The position numbers and the translations under genes were made by a program. A stretch of 64,000 bases of DNA from positions 1 through 64,000 of the forward strand of contig JAJPIP010000095.1 in assembly GCA_021324655.1 (NCBI GenBank). Direction: 5' to 3'. Shown here piece by piece: positions 16,700-24,455 of this stretch (positions are counted from its first letter, which is position 1; the number at the start of each line of letters is the position of its first letter). Below the pieces are notes generated by a model that made no database searches, was not told where the DNA came from, and was given only the letters and a program-made list of their open reading frames with translations. Source of the stretch: Pseudomonadota bacterium (GTDB taxonomy: Bacteria; Chloroflexota; UBA5177).

Positions 16700-17707
16700 G
16701 TGCGAGACGGTGCGGGGAGTGATCTGAAGGTAGCCGTCATGGGAGGCGGCACCGGCATTTACGCGGTTCTCACCGGTCTCCGCCACCATACGGACCAGAT
16801 CACCGCTATCGTCTCCATGTCGGACAACGGCGGCTCGTCCGGCAGACTCCGCGATGAATTCGGGTTCCTGCCGCCCGGCGATGTGCGCCGCTGCCTGGTC
16901 GCGCTGGCCTCCGATGACGAGGCCCATGTGCTCCGGCGCCTCTTCGAGTACCGCTTCGATCGCGGACACGGCCTGAATGGTCACACCTTCGGCAATCTGC
17001 TCCTCACGGCGCTGACCGACATCCTCGGCGGCGAGGATCGGGCGATTGATGCCGCCGCGCAGATCCTGAACATCCACGGACGGGTGCTGCCGGTGACGCT
17101 CGCCGACACCACCCTGTGTGCGCGCCTCTCCGATGGGCACGTGATCCATGGCGAGACCGACATTGACGTCCGCAAGGCCTACCATGACGCGGCTATCGAG
17201 GAGGTCTACCTGGAGCCGTCCGATGTGGATGCGAATCCCGAGGCCCTCGCCGCGATCGCCGGAGCCGATCTCATCGTGCTGGGCCCGGGCGATCTGTACA
17301 CGAGCATCGTCCCCAACCTCCTGGTCCCGGGCATCGCCGAGGCGATCCGTGACGCGCGGGGCAAGCGTGTCTACGTCTGCAATGTGATGACCAAGGCCGG
17401 CGAGACCGATGGCTTTGCCGCCAGCGACTTCATTCGCGAGATCCAGCGCTATCTCGGCGGAGACGTGCTGGATGCCGCCGTCCTGAACTATCACGAGTCG
17501 CTGCCGCGTGATCTGTACGAGCGGTACAAGGCCGAGGGATCCGAACCGGTGGCGATCGATCTGGGCGGCTGTTACGAGCGCGTGCCGCAGCTGGCCATCC
17601 GGCCCCTGACCGCGGCGGGTGCCCTTGTCCGTCATAATCCCGATCTTCTGGCCCAAACGCTTCTTGAAGTCGCGCACACCGATGCGACTGAACTTGCGGT
17701 TGGATAG
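16700..17707 (+). CDS. yvcK: YvcK/CofD-like gluconeogenesis and morphogenesis factor
   Basis: A 335-residue Rossmann-like protein of the YvcK family. AVMGGGTGIYAVLTGLR is the nucleotide-binding start, and VSMSDNGGSSGRLRDEFG is the family signature. YvcK proteins bind UDP-GlcNAc and are required for normal morphology and growth on gluconeogenic carbon sources; they are structural relatives of CofD but not F420 enzymes. I chose GTG 16700 because GGGGGAGG lies eight bases upstream and the length fits; GTG 16628 would add 24 unconserved residues. whiA and rapZ, its frequent partners, are not adjacent here. Confidence 0.88.
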   Translation: MRDGAGSDLKVAVMGGGTGIYAVLTGLRHHTDQITAIVSMSDNGGSSGRLRDEFGFLPPGDVRRCLVALASDDEAHVLRRLFEYRFDRGHGLNGHTFGNLLLTALTDILGGEDRAIDAAAQILNIHGRVLPVTLADTTLCARLSDGHVIHGETDIDVRKAYHDAAIEEVYLEPSDVDANPEALAAIAGADLIVLGPGDLYTSIVPNLLVPGIAEAIRDARGKRVYVCNVMTKAGETDGFAASDFIREIQRYLGGDVLDAAVLNYHESLPRDLYERYKAEGSEPVAIDLGGCYERVPQLAIRPLTAAGALVRHNPDLLAQTLLEVAHTDATELAVG

Positions 17708-17767
17708 CTCCCGACACGCGCAATAACCCGGCCTTGAACGACGCCGTCATTTGCCCCTATCCAAAAA

Positions 17768-17876
17768 CCGGAGTTTTCCGGTAAACTTATCCGTATGGAA
17801 GGCCTCGTGGCCGCGAAATCGAATCAAGTAACGTGAGAGGCCATCAAACCGCGAGGGTTTGATGGCTCTTTTTTTG
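17768..17876 (+). terminator. Hairpin plus strong intrinsic terminator in the helicase leader
   Basis: CCGGA/TCCGG at 17768-17781 can form a small hairpin. Then GCCATCAAACC (17840-17850) pairs perfectly with GGTTTGATGGC (17856-17866), followed by TCTTTTTTTT: an 11-bp GC/AT stem with a T tract, a textbook intrinsic terminator. It lies 130 nt after the yvcK stop and only about 55 nt before the helicase start. A 13-codon ORF starts at ATG 17795 between the two hairpins. It may end the yvcK transcript or act as an attenuator for the helicase. Confidence 0.8.
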
Positions 17877-17930
17877 GGTGTTCCGATCAGGCATGTGGCC
17901 CGGGATGCCCCCTGCATGAAAGGACACTCT

Positions 17931-19253
17931 GTGACGACATTTGCCGAAATGGGCCTGGATCATCAGCTGCTGGAGACGCTCCGCCGCATGGATGTGACCG
18001 AGCCCACCCCGATTCAAGCTGCCGCCATTCCACCCATGATGGAGGGCCGCGATGTTGCCGGACAGGCGCGCACCGGATCGGGAAAGACCCTTGCCTTCAG
18101 CATTCCGCTGATCACCCGCTGTGACCCGGCGCAGGACGGCGCCCAGGCGCTGATCCTGGTGCCCACGCGTGAGCTGGCCGGCCAGGTCGCCCGGGTGGTT
18201 GACAAGCTGATCGAGCCCACCGGATTGCGGGCTGCCCAGATTTACGGCGGCCGTGACATGTCCGACCAGATTCAGCTGCTCAACACGAGCCCGCAGATCA
18301 TCATCGGGACGCCCGGCCGCATTCTGGATCACCTCTATCGGGGCATCCTGTCGCTGCGCGATCTACGTGTGCTGGTGCTCGACGAGGCCGACGAGATGCT
18401 GGATGCCGGTTTCGGTCCCGACGTCGACCGCATTCTCGACTGCATGCTGCACGCGCCGCAGATGGCGCTTTTCTCGGCCACCATGCCGGAATGGGTCCAC
18501 GCGATCATTCAGAAGCGTCTGCGCGATCCCGAGATCATCAACGTGGAAGAGGGCAAGCGCGGCCCAACCGATACCGTGGAGCACACGGTGATTGAGGTGC
18601 CCTCCGGACGCAAGCTGGATGCGCTGCGCATGCTTCTCGACGAGCGGGGAGCCGGCAATGTCGTGATCTTTGCCCGCACCAAACTCGGCGTCGAGAAACT
18701 GGAGCGGCAACTACGCGACGCCGGCTATGATGTCGCCGCCCTGCAAGGGAACATGACCCAGGGCAACCGGGAGCGTGTTTTGCGGGGCTTCCGGCGCGGG
18801 CGACCGCCGATTCTTGTCGCGACCAACGTGGCGGCGCGGGGACTCGATATCCTCTCCATCGAGCAGGTCATCAACTTCGACGTCCCGGAATCGGCGGAGT
18901 CCCTCACCCATCGTCTGGGCCGGACCGGCCGCATGGGGCGCCACGGCAGCGCCGTGACACTACTCGCCCCGGCCGAAGGACGCAAGTGGCAGGCGATCGA
19001 GCGTGAGCTGGGGCAGAAAATCGACCGCGAGCGGTTTGGACCAGAGCCGAGCCGCGAGGAGCCGGCGCCGCGCCAGGAATCGGGTGGGGAAGACCGCCGC
19101 CCCCGGCACCGGTCGGGATCTCCGCAGCGCGTCAAGCACCCCATCACCTGCGCGAGTTGCGGGCGACAGACGACCGTGAACTTCGTGCCGCGCGGCGATC
19201 GTCCGGTGTATTGCGCGAGCTGTCACCGCGAGCGCAAGGAGAGCGCGGCCTAA
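17931..19253 (+). CDS. DEAD-box RNA helicase with C-terminal zinc ribbon
   Basis: A 440-residue ATP-dependent RNA helicase. The Q motif region TFAEMGL...PTPIQ is followed by motif I ARTGSGKT, Ia PTRELAGQ, Ib TPGRI, II DEAD, III SAT, then RecA domain 2 with ARGLDI and HRLGRTGRMGR. After about residue 385 comes a charged linker and a C-x2-C-x17-C-x2-C zinc-binding segment (CASC ... CASC). GTG 17931 is chosen because AAAGGA precedes it by six bases and DEAD proteins typically begin with the TFAEMGL segment; ATG 17916 is an alternative. Such helicases act in ribosome assembly or mRNA turnover, often under cold stress. The leader terminator suggests conditional expression. Confidence 0.93.
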   Translation: MTTFAEMGLDHQLLETLRRMDVTEPTPIQAAAIPPMMEGRDVAGQARTGSGKTLAFSIPLITRCDPAQDGAQALILVPTRELAGQVARVVDKLIEPTGLRAAQIYGGRDMSDQIQLLNTSPQIIIGTPGRILDHLYRGILSLRDLRVLVLDEADEMLDAGFGPDVDRILDCMLHAPQMALFSATMPEWVHAIIQKRLRDPEIINVEEGKRGPTDTVEHTVIEVPSGRKLDALRMLLDERGAGNVVIFARTKLGVEKLERQLRDAGYDVAALQGNMTQGNRERVLRGFRRGRPPILVATNVAARGLDILSIEQVINFDVPESAESLTHRLGRTGRMGRHGSAVTLLAPAEGRKWQAIERELGQKIDRERFGPEPSREEPAPRQESGGEDRRPRHRSGSPQRVKHPITCASCGRQTTVNFVPRGDRPVYCASCHRERKESAA

Positions 19254-19261
19254 ACGCCCCC

Positions 19262-19500
19262 GGGTGGACGAGCAGCTCCGCGGCCGCGGGGAAGGCCGGG
19301 GCGATGACGTAGGCCCCGCAGGAGACTTCGATCCGAGTACCGGCGTGGTGCAGCGGGTAGATGGCGTTGCGCGGAATATAACGCGAGCTCTTGGTGTCGG
19401 CCTGGACACTGATTCTGTCGTGCTGCGGACGCCATAGACCGTCCCGCAGCTCGAGCTCGGCCGGCGCCGCGTCACCGTGCCGGGGATGTGCCTGACCACA
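19262..19500 (-). pseudogene. Probable degraded gene fragment, family unknown
   Basis: On the minus strand one frame between a stop at 19501-19503 and about 19262 reads as plausible protein with normal GC-rich third positions, for example RDGLWRPQHDRISVQADTKS and later VSCGAYVIAPAFPAAAELLV. It has no start codon and no stop at the end of the sensible region; beyond it the frame runs antisense through the helicase C-terminus and becomes arginine/serine-rich nonsense. This suggests a remnant left by a deletion or insertion between helicase and phosphotransferase genes. I do not recognise the family. It fills most of the 276-bp gap. Confidence 0.35.
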
Positions 19501-19529
19501 TCATTGGGAAGGAGGGAGAGCCCCAAGTT

Positions 19530-20528
19530 GTGATTGCCTACAGGCGGGCCACTGCCATGACCGGAATCGAAGCTTCGACCTCTCCCCCTCCCTTGCCGCG
19601 CTGGTTCGGACCTAGAGCCGGTCCAGATGACCCGGCCGTCTCGGCGCTGATCGACCGCGTCGCGCACGGGGCCGGATGGGCAGACATCGGCGGCGGGTTC
19701 AACCTCAACGTGCGGATAGACGCTGAGCCGCCGGTGGTCCTACGGGTTCATAGGCCGTGGGTCCGCCGCGGGCGGGTCGTGGGACTGCGGCGCCTGCGGG
19801 AGCGGCTCCAGGGGACGCAAGTCCGCGTCGCTCGGCCGATTCCGATCTCCGGCGGCGACCTCCTGAGGGTCGCTGATCGTTGGGCTGATATTGAGGAGTT
19901 CATCGATCATGTCCAGCTACCGGCGGGCGAGGACTCCTCCTTCCGCCTCTTCGAGGAGCTCGGACGCCTTCACACTGCGCTCAAAGCAGTCTGGGAGCCC
20001 AGTCCGCCCGAACCCCTCGACGACCACAGAACCTTCGGGCAACTGCGTTACTCGGTCGGCTTCACACGCCGCAGACTCGGACCCCGCAGCGAGCCGGTCG
20101 TGCATCGGATGCGCCGACTGACGGGCGAGCTCTCCAAGCTCCGGAAGGAGGTCGAGCTGCCATGCACTCCGATTCATGGGGACTACAAATTGGGCAACGT
20201 GGGAGCACTGTCAGACGGCTCATGGGCCACCTTCGACCTGGATTTCGCGAGGGTCAGGGAGCGGATGTACGACGTCGCGGCCAGCCTGCACCACGTCGCG
20301 CAGTGCGGCGAATTGCTCGAGCCGCGGCGACTGCTCGACGCCTACGAAGGCACGGCTCCGGAACCGCTGACTCGCGACGAGCGCCGTTGGCTCCCCGGGG
20401 CTCTTGCCCTTATACCCTTGCACTGGGCTGCCACCGCAGGACTCGTGGGCGGCGGCATCCGCGAGGCCGAGAGCGCAATGACCGCCGCCGAGGCCTGGTG
20501 GTCACGCCGGGCTGAACTCTCGTCGTAG
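19530..20528 (+). CDS. Aminoglycoside phosphotransferase (APH)-fold kinase
   Basis: A protein of about 332 residues with a kinase-like fold. The catalytic loop is IHGDYKLGNV, and the metal-binding Asp is in FDLDFAR; VVLRVHRPWV provides the ATP-binding strand. APH-family proteins phosphorylate aminoglycosides, choline, homoserine, fructosamine or other small molecules; nothing here fixes the substrate, so resistance should not be assumed. GTG 19530 has AAGGAGGG about eleven bases upstream; ATG 19557 is an alternative. It stands alone next to a gene remnant, consistent with acquisition by transfer. Confidence 0.75.
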   Translation: MIAYRRATAMTGIEASTSPPPLPRWFGPRAGPDDPAVSALIDRVAHGAGWADIGGGFNLNVRIDAEPPVVLRVHRPWVRRGRVVGLRRLRERLQGTQVRVARPIPISGGDLLRVADRWADIEEFIDHVQLPAGEDSSFRLFEELGRLHTALKAVWEPSPPEPLDDHRTFGQLRYSVGFTRRRLGPRSEPVVHRMRRLTGELSKLRKEVELPCTPIHGDYKLGNVGALSDGSWATFDLDFARVRERMYDVAASLHHVAQCGELLEPRRLLDAYEGTAPEPLTRDERRWLPGALALIPLHWAATAGLVGGGIREAESAMTAAEAWWSRRAELSS

Positions 20529-20651
20529 TCCGGCGGCCGAATCGAGACGACTCCCGATGCCGGCCGGATAAGAATTGATTGACGCGGGTAAGGGCAGTGC
20601 CAACTTGACGTGCGCTCCCTGACAGCTCAGGTGCCGGAAGCCCAGATGACA

Positions 20652-21776
20652 TTAGCACTGAGCGCCGTGCCGCCGGTATGTCTCGACACCTTGCGTTGCT
20701 GCTTCCATCGCCTCGGGGATCGGGTTCACGCCAATGCCGGGTCCGGGCGGCACACTCAGCGTGCTGTCGTCGTTGAGGACAAAATCCGGACCGGCGATGT
20801 CGTGCTCGAAGTAGCGGGCGCTGGCGGAGATATCGCCGGGGAGTGTGAAGCCGGGGAGGCTGGCCAGCGCCACGTTGTGGGCGCGGCCGATGTTGGTTTC
20901 CAGCATGCCGCCGCACCAGACCGGTGCGCCGCGGTCCCGGCAGAGTCGCTCGATGGCCATGCTCTGCATGTGTCCACCCACACGGCCCGGCTTGATATTG
21001 ATGATCCGGCAGCTGCCGAGGTCGAGCGCGTGGCGCGCGTCGTCCGGGGAATGGATGCTCTCGTCGAGGCAGATGGCCGTCGCCAGCTGCCGCTGCAGGG
21101 CGGCGTGATCGACGATGTCGTCCGGACCGAGCGGCTGCTCGATCAGCAGGAGATTCTCGCCGTCCATGGCCTCAAAGATCGGAGCAGCGGCGAGGGTATA
21201 CGCGGAGTTGGCGTCGGCCTGTAACAGGATATCGGGGTAGGCGGCGCGCACCGCCTGCACGTCGCGCACGTCATGGCCCGGCGCGATCTTGACCTTGATC
21301 CGCCCGTATCCCTGATCCAGATACTGTCCGACGACCTCGACCAGCCGGCCGGGCGTCTCCTGGATGCCGACACTCACCCCGACCGGCACGCGGTCACGCG
21401 TCCCCCCCAGGAGATCGCGCAGCGACATGTCCCGGAGTCGCGCCATCCAGTCCCAGGCCGCCATCTCGAGTGCCGCCTTGGCCATCCGGTTCCCACGAAT
21501 GGGTGCAAAGAGCTCCCACACGTCGGACGGGTGGGCCAGATCTGCCTCCAGCAGGAGCGGCATGAGAAAGTCCGCCATGATGTGGCGGCAGGTCTCCAGC
21601 GTCTCCCCCGAGTACCACGGGCCGAGACTGGCCACACACTCGCCGCAGCCCTCGCGACCCTCGCCGCGGATCGTGACGATGAGTGCGTCGCGCTCCGTTT
21701 CCGTCCCGAAGCTCGTCGTGAACGGCGACAGCAGCGGCAGAGAGATCTGGCGTAGCTCAATCGAGTCGATCTTCAT
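20652..21776 (-). CDS. N-acylamino-acid racemase / o-succinylbenzoate synthase family enolase
   Basis: A 374-residue enolase-superfamily enzyme. The catalytic set is complete: K161 and K163 in RIKVKIAPG, metal ligands D188 (QADANSAY), E213 (LLIEQPL) and D238 (CLDES), and K262 in NIKPGRVGG. These positions match those of characterised N-succinylamino-acid racemases (NSAR), which often also make o-succinylbenzoate for menaquinone. The preceding GNAT gene overlaps it by 4 nt, and no other men gene is near. In Geobacillus a GNAT succinyltransferase plus NSAR converts D- to L-amino acids, so NSAR is the better guess. Confidence 0.88.
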   Translation of the reverse strand: MKIDSIELRQISLPLLSPFTTSFGTETERDALIVTIRGEGREGCGECVASLGPWYSGETLETCRHIMADFLMPLLLEADLAHPSDVWELFAPIRGNRMAKAALEMAAWDWMARLRDMSLRDLLGGTRDRVPVGVSVGIQETPGRLVEVVGQYLDQGYGRIKVKIAPGHDVRDVQAVRAAYPDILLQADANSAYTLAAAPIFEAMDGENLLLIEQPLGPDDIVDHAALQRQLATAICLDESIHSPDDARHALDLGSCRIINIKPGRVGGHMQSMAIERLCRDRGAPVWCGGMLETNIGRAHNVALASLPGFTLPGDISASARYFEHDIAGPDFVLNDDSTLSVPPGPGIGVNPIPEAMEAATQGVETYRRHGAQC

Positions 21777-22525
21777 CCCTGCTCCTTGTCCAGGACGTAG
21801 GCCCCGTCAATCACATCATGCGCCACGAATCCGGCGCTCAGGGCCCGCTCGAACGCCTCGCGCTGGGCCATGCGCCAGCGATGCGCACCGCTGGGATCTT
21901 CCCTCTTCTCGCGGCCGATGTCGCCGGGAATCGCGATCGAGACGGTGGCGGCGGTGAGTGCCGCCGTGTCGAGGGTGAGATCCGGCGCCAGGAGAGGGAC
22001 CGGCTGCCGTTTCCGGCGTCCGGACGGTGCAGCAAGATGCCACTCAGCGATGAGCCGGTCGGTGGGTAGTCCGGCATTGAGGCTGTCGTTCAGATCGCCG
22101 TACAGGTTGACACGGTAGGTCCGCGCTTCTGCCCGCAGCACGTGAAGGTTGAGGTACGCATTGCGGCGCTGCAGCGGATCGAACGTCCAGATCATGAGGT
22201 CGAGCCCCTGCGACAGGGCCCTGTCGCGCTGGGCCTGCTTGAGCGCGGTGCCGATACCCTGGCCGCGGTGGTCCGGATGAACCGCCAGCAGGTGAGACAC
22301 ATGACATAACTGGTCCTGGTACCTGCCAAGGAACCCGAGACAGAAGCCGGCCAGCTTATCGCCCTCGTACGCACCGAGCACGATGCCGCCGTCATTGGCC
22401 GCGACGTACAGCACATGCGCCGGCACAATGCCCCGTGGATCGAAGCTCCAGACGACGTCCTGCAGGTCTTCTGCCTGCGCGAAGTCCCTCGCATCGGTCA
22501 GGTCCCGGATAGCCGTTGCCGCCAT
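21773..22525 (-). CDS. GNAT-family N-acyltransferase
   Basis: A 250-residue GNAT protein, longer than simple acetyltransferases. The acyl-CoA-binding motif A is HLLAVHPDHRGQGIGTALK, and KLAGFCLGFLG precedes it as the central strand. It overlaps the racemase start by 4 nt and starts 21 bp after the Nudix stop. In the known D-amino-acid pathway a GNAT enzyme N-succinylates D-amino acids, the racemase inverts them and a desuccinylase releases L-amino acids; the coupling here fits the first two steps. No desuccinylase gene is adjacent. Confidence 0.85.
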   Translation of the reverse strand: MAATAIRDLTDARDFAQAEDLQDVVWSFDPRGIVPAHVLYVAANDGGIVLGAYEGDKLAGFCLGFLGRYQDQLCHVSHLLAVHPDHRGQGIGTALKQAQRDRALSQGLDLMIWTFDPLQRRNAYLNLHVLRAEARTYRVNLYGDLNDSLNAGLPTDRLIAEWHLAAPSGRRKRQPVPLLAPDLTLDTAALTAATVSIAIPGDIGREKREDPSGAHRWRMAQREAFERALSAGFVAHDVIDGAYVLDKEQG

Positions 22526-22546
22526 GCCACACTCTACAGGCTGATT

Positions 22547-23002
22547 TCAGGCCTGCAGGACACTCTCAATCGCCTCACGCTGCCGGCGATCGAGTTGGGG
22601 GAGCGCGCTCACCGGGAAGAACGCGCCGTCCGTGACCTCGCCGCGATCGAGACGCAGCGTACCCCCTACCACACTGCACCGAAAGCAAATATCCAGGTGT
22701 TTCCACTGCGCGATGCGCGTCGCCGCCAGGCAGTCTATTCGCACGTCGAGGCCCGTCTCCTCACGCATCTCTCGCCGCAGGGCGTCCTCCGGCGATTCGC
22801 TGGCGCCGACGAAGCCGCCGGGTAGCTCCCAATCGGTGCTCTCGCGAAAGCGGTGCCGGAGCAGCAAAATCTCGGAGCGGTCGTTCAAGACGACCGCGGC
22901 GACACCGACGGTATACGTGGGCATCAGCCAGTGAACGATCCGGCGGCGCAGAGAAACCGGAATCCGCTGCCACCCACGGGCGCCGATCGCCCGGTACCTC
23001 AT
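22547..23002 (-). CDS. Nudix hydrolase
   Basis: A 151-residue Nudix protein. The Nudix box runs from GGFVGASESPEDALRREMRE into ETGLDV, matching GX5EX7REUXEEXGU with all catalytic glutamates. The preceding TYTVGVAAVVLNDRSEILLLRH strand region is also typical. Substrate cannot be set; nucleoside diphosphate derivatives are usual. Its ATG is directly adjacent to the MOSC stop, so the two are probably cotranscribed with the GNAT and racemase genes. Confidence 0.9.
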   Translation of the reverse strand: MRYRAIGARGWQRIPVSLRRRIVHWLMPTYTVGVAAVVLNDRSEILLLRHRFRESTDWELPGGFVGASESPEDALRREMREETGLDVRIDCLAATRIAQWKHLDICFRCSVVGGTLRLDRGEVTDGAFFPVSALPQLDRRQREAIESVLQA

Positions 23003-23515
23003 CTACGATGCGGCGTGTCCTGCGCCGGACTCGATGAGGATATCCACCGTCTGGCCCACCCACAGTTCACCGCCGTGAACGACGCGGGCCAGGGCTCCTT
23101 GCTCGCCGTTCTGCATCGCGTCCCGCAGGCCTGGGACGATGAAGTCCATGGCGAAGCACGGTCTGCGCTCCACGGTGATTTCCAGCTCTGCCCCGCCCTC
23201 ACATCGCAGGCGCACCCCGGATAGGTCCGGGAGGTGAATATCCCCGTCCAGGATGACCTGCGACTTGATGAGATTCCGCTCGATTGATCCGAACACCGCT
23301 TCGTGCCGGCCGATGGTGCCTTCGTCGATAAGGCTGACCTGGCGCTTCCGCTCGCGTCCCGCCTGCCACGTCCGGAAATAGCGCCGATCCTGCCGGATCC
23401 CGCGCCCCTCGACGACATCCAGCCTCGGCATGGCGAGCATGGGGGTTGGTCCCGCATCCTCCGGCCGGCTGCTGCGGTCTCCGTGGATGTAGAGGGCCGC
23501 GATGCGGGTACGCAT
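23003..23515 (-). CDS. MOSC domain protein
   Basis: A 170-residue stand-alone MOSC protein. NLIKSQVILD and the strand-rich SGVRLRCEGGAELEITVERR lead to the conserved Cys in RRPCFAMD, the residue thought to bind sulfur or molybdenum in MOSC domains; GGELWVGQTVDI is the closing segment. MOSC proteins act in molybdenum cofactor-linked sulfur transfer or N-hydroxylated substrate reduction. ATG 23515 has a strong GGAGGTGA site. It heads the operon with Nudix, GNAT and racemase genes. Confidence 0.85.
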   Translation of the reverse strand: MRTRIAALYIHGDRSSRPEDAGPTPMLAMPRLDVVEGRGIRQDRRYFRTWQAGRERKRQVSLIDEGTIGRHEAVFGSIERNLIKSQVILDGDIHLPDLSGVRLRCEGGAELEITVERRPCFAMDFIVPGLRDAMQNGEQGALARVVHGGELWVGQTVDILIESGAGHAAS

Positions 23516-23564
23516 AAATCACCTCCGATTTCCACCATGGTACCGGACGGTGATGGGGGACCGG

Positions 23565-24344
23565 CTATCCGGTTGGTGGGGGCGGGAACTCGTCGGAGCT
23601 GCCGATGCGCTCGGAGGGCGCCTCGCTGTCGCTCGCGGCGCCGGTGCCGGGTCGCCAGCTGTCGCCTTCCGCCGCCGGCAAGGATGGCGCCGTGGTCGGC
23701 GGACCCGTCTCCACTTGCTGACCGGCGATCGCGACCACTGCTCCCCCGTTGGCGGCAATGAGGGTGGCCGCCTGACCCGGGCGGACCGACCGCGCGACCC
23801 GCAGGAGGATGCCCCCCGGTCCCGGCTCGAGACGGATGCCGGCCCCGACCGCGCCCTGCAGGATGGCTGACTTGGCTCGCTGCGCCGCCGTCTCATCCAG
23901 GAAGAGGCCATCGATTGGCGCCGATTCTCGTTTCACCACGACCCGGCCGCCTCGGCCCCACTCCCGTGACAACTCGAACCACTCGCGGAACTCGCGAGCG
24001 GAGAGATCACCCAGGAAGTAGCCGTGGCGCAGCGCGATATCGCCGACGTCGACGTGCTGGGCGCGGAACGTCGCGGGATCGATGTAGAAACCGGCGGCGG
24101 GGAAGTATTCTCCCGCCACCACGATCTGCCCCTCGTGACGCAGGATGTCGGCGTCCGCCCGTAGCCGCTGGGCGACGGTGAGCCAATTCAGTCCGACGGG
24201 CGGGATCGCCGGACCGGACGATCGCTCCACCGGCCAGGTGGGCGACCCGGGTGTGTCCGCAACACGCGTGTCCTCACGGGCAAACTCTGCCTCGGCGTCG
24301 AGCCGCGCCGCATCCATGTCACCCAGACCCTCAGGTTCTTGCAT
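23565..24344 (-). CDS. Hypothetical protein
   Basis: A 259-residue protein I do not recognise. Residues 50-205 look folded, with alternating hydrophobic strands (GQIVVAGEYFPAAGFYID, VDVGDIALRHGYFLGDLSAREF), while the N-terminal 50 and the last 50 residues are acidic, Pro/Ser-rich and probably disordered. There is no signal peptide or membrane helix. It lies 49 bp upstream of the MOSC gene on the same strand and may be the first gene of that operon. Divergent thrS starts 112 bp away. Confidence 0.7.
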   Translation of the reverse strand: MQEPEGLGDMDAARLDAEAEFAREDTRVADTPGSPTWPVERSSGPAIPPVGLNWLTVAQRLRADADILRHEGQIVVAGEYFPAAGFYIDPATFRAQHVDVGDIALRHGYFLGDLSAREFREWFELSREWGRGGRVVVKRESAPIDGLFLDETAAQRAKSAILQGAVGAGIRLEPGPGGILLRVARSVRPGQAATLIAANGGAVVAIAGQQVETGPPTTAPSLPAAEGDSWRPGTGAASDSEAPSERIGSSDEFPPPPTG

Positions 24345-24455
24345 ATGGTCCTTCCTCGCCGGCGGGAACCCGCGTGTTCTGCCCGCACCAATCGTCGTTC
24401 ACTGAAGGGTTGGGGGCAAGCGGATACCATGTTATAGACCAGACCGAGGATTTCC

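Noticed and set aside
16595-17677. 360-codon open frame on the minus strand
   Set aside because: Antisense to yvcK, which carries the family signatures; no motif in the minus-strand translation.
16628-17707. A second cofD
   Set aside because: The sequence has the YvcK signature VSMSDNGGSSGRLRDEFG and lies outside the F420 operon.
19530-20528. Aminoglycoside-resistance gene
   Set aside because: Only the general APH kinase fold is supported; the family has many non-resistance members.
24345-24455. T-box leader for thrS
   Set aside because: The divergent gap is only 111 bp and shows neither the conserved T-box sequence nor a terminator.
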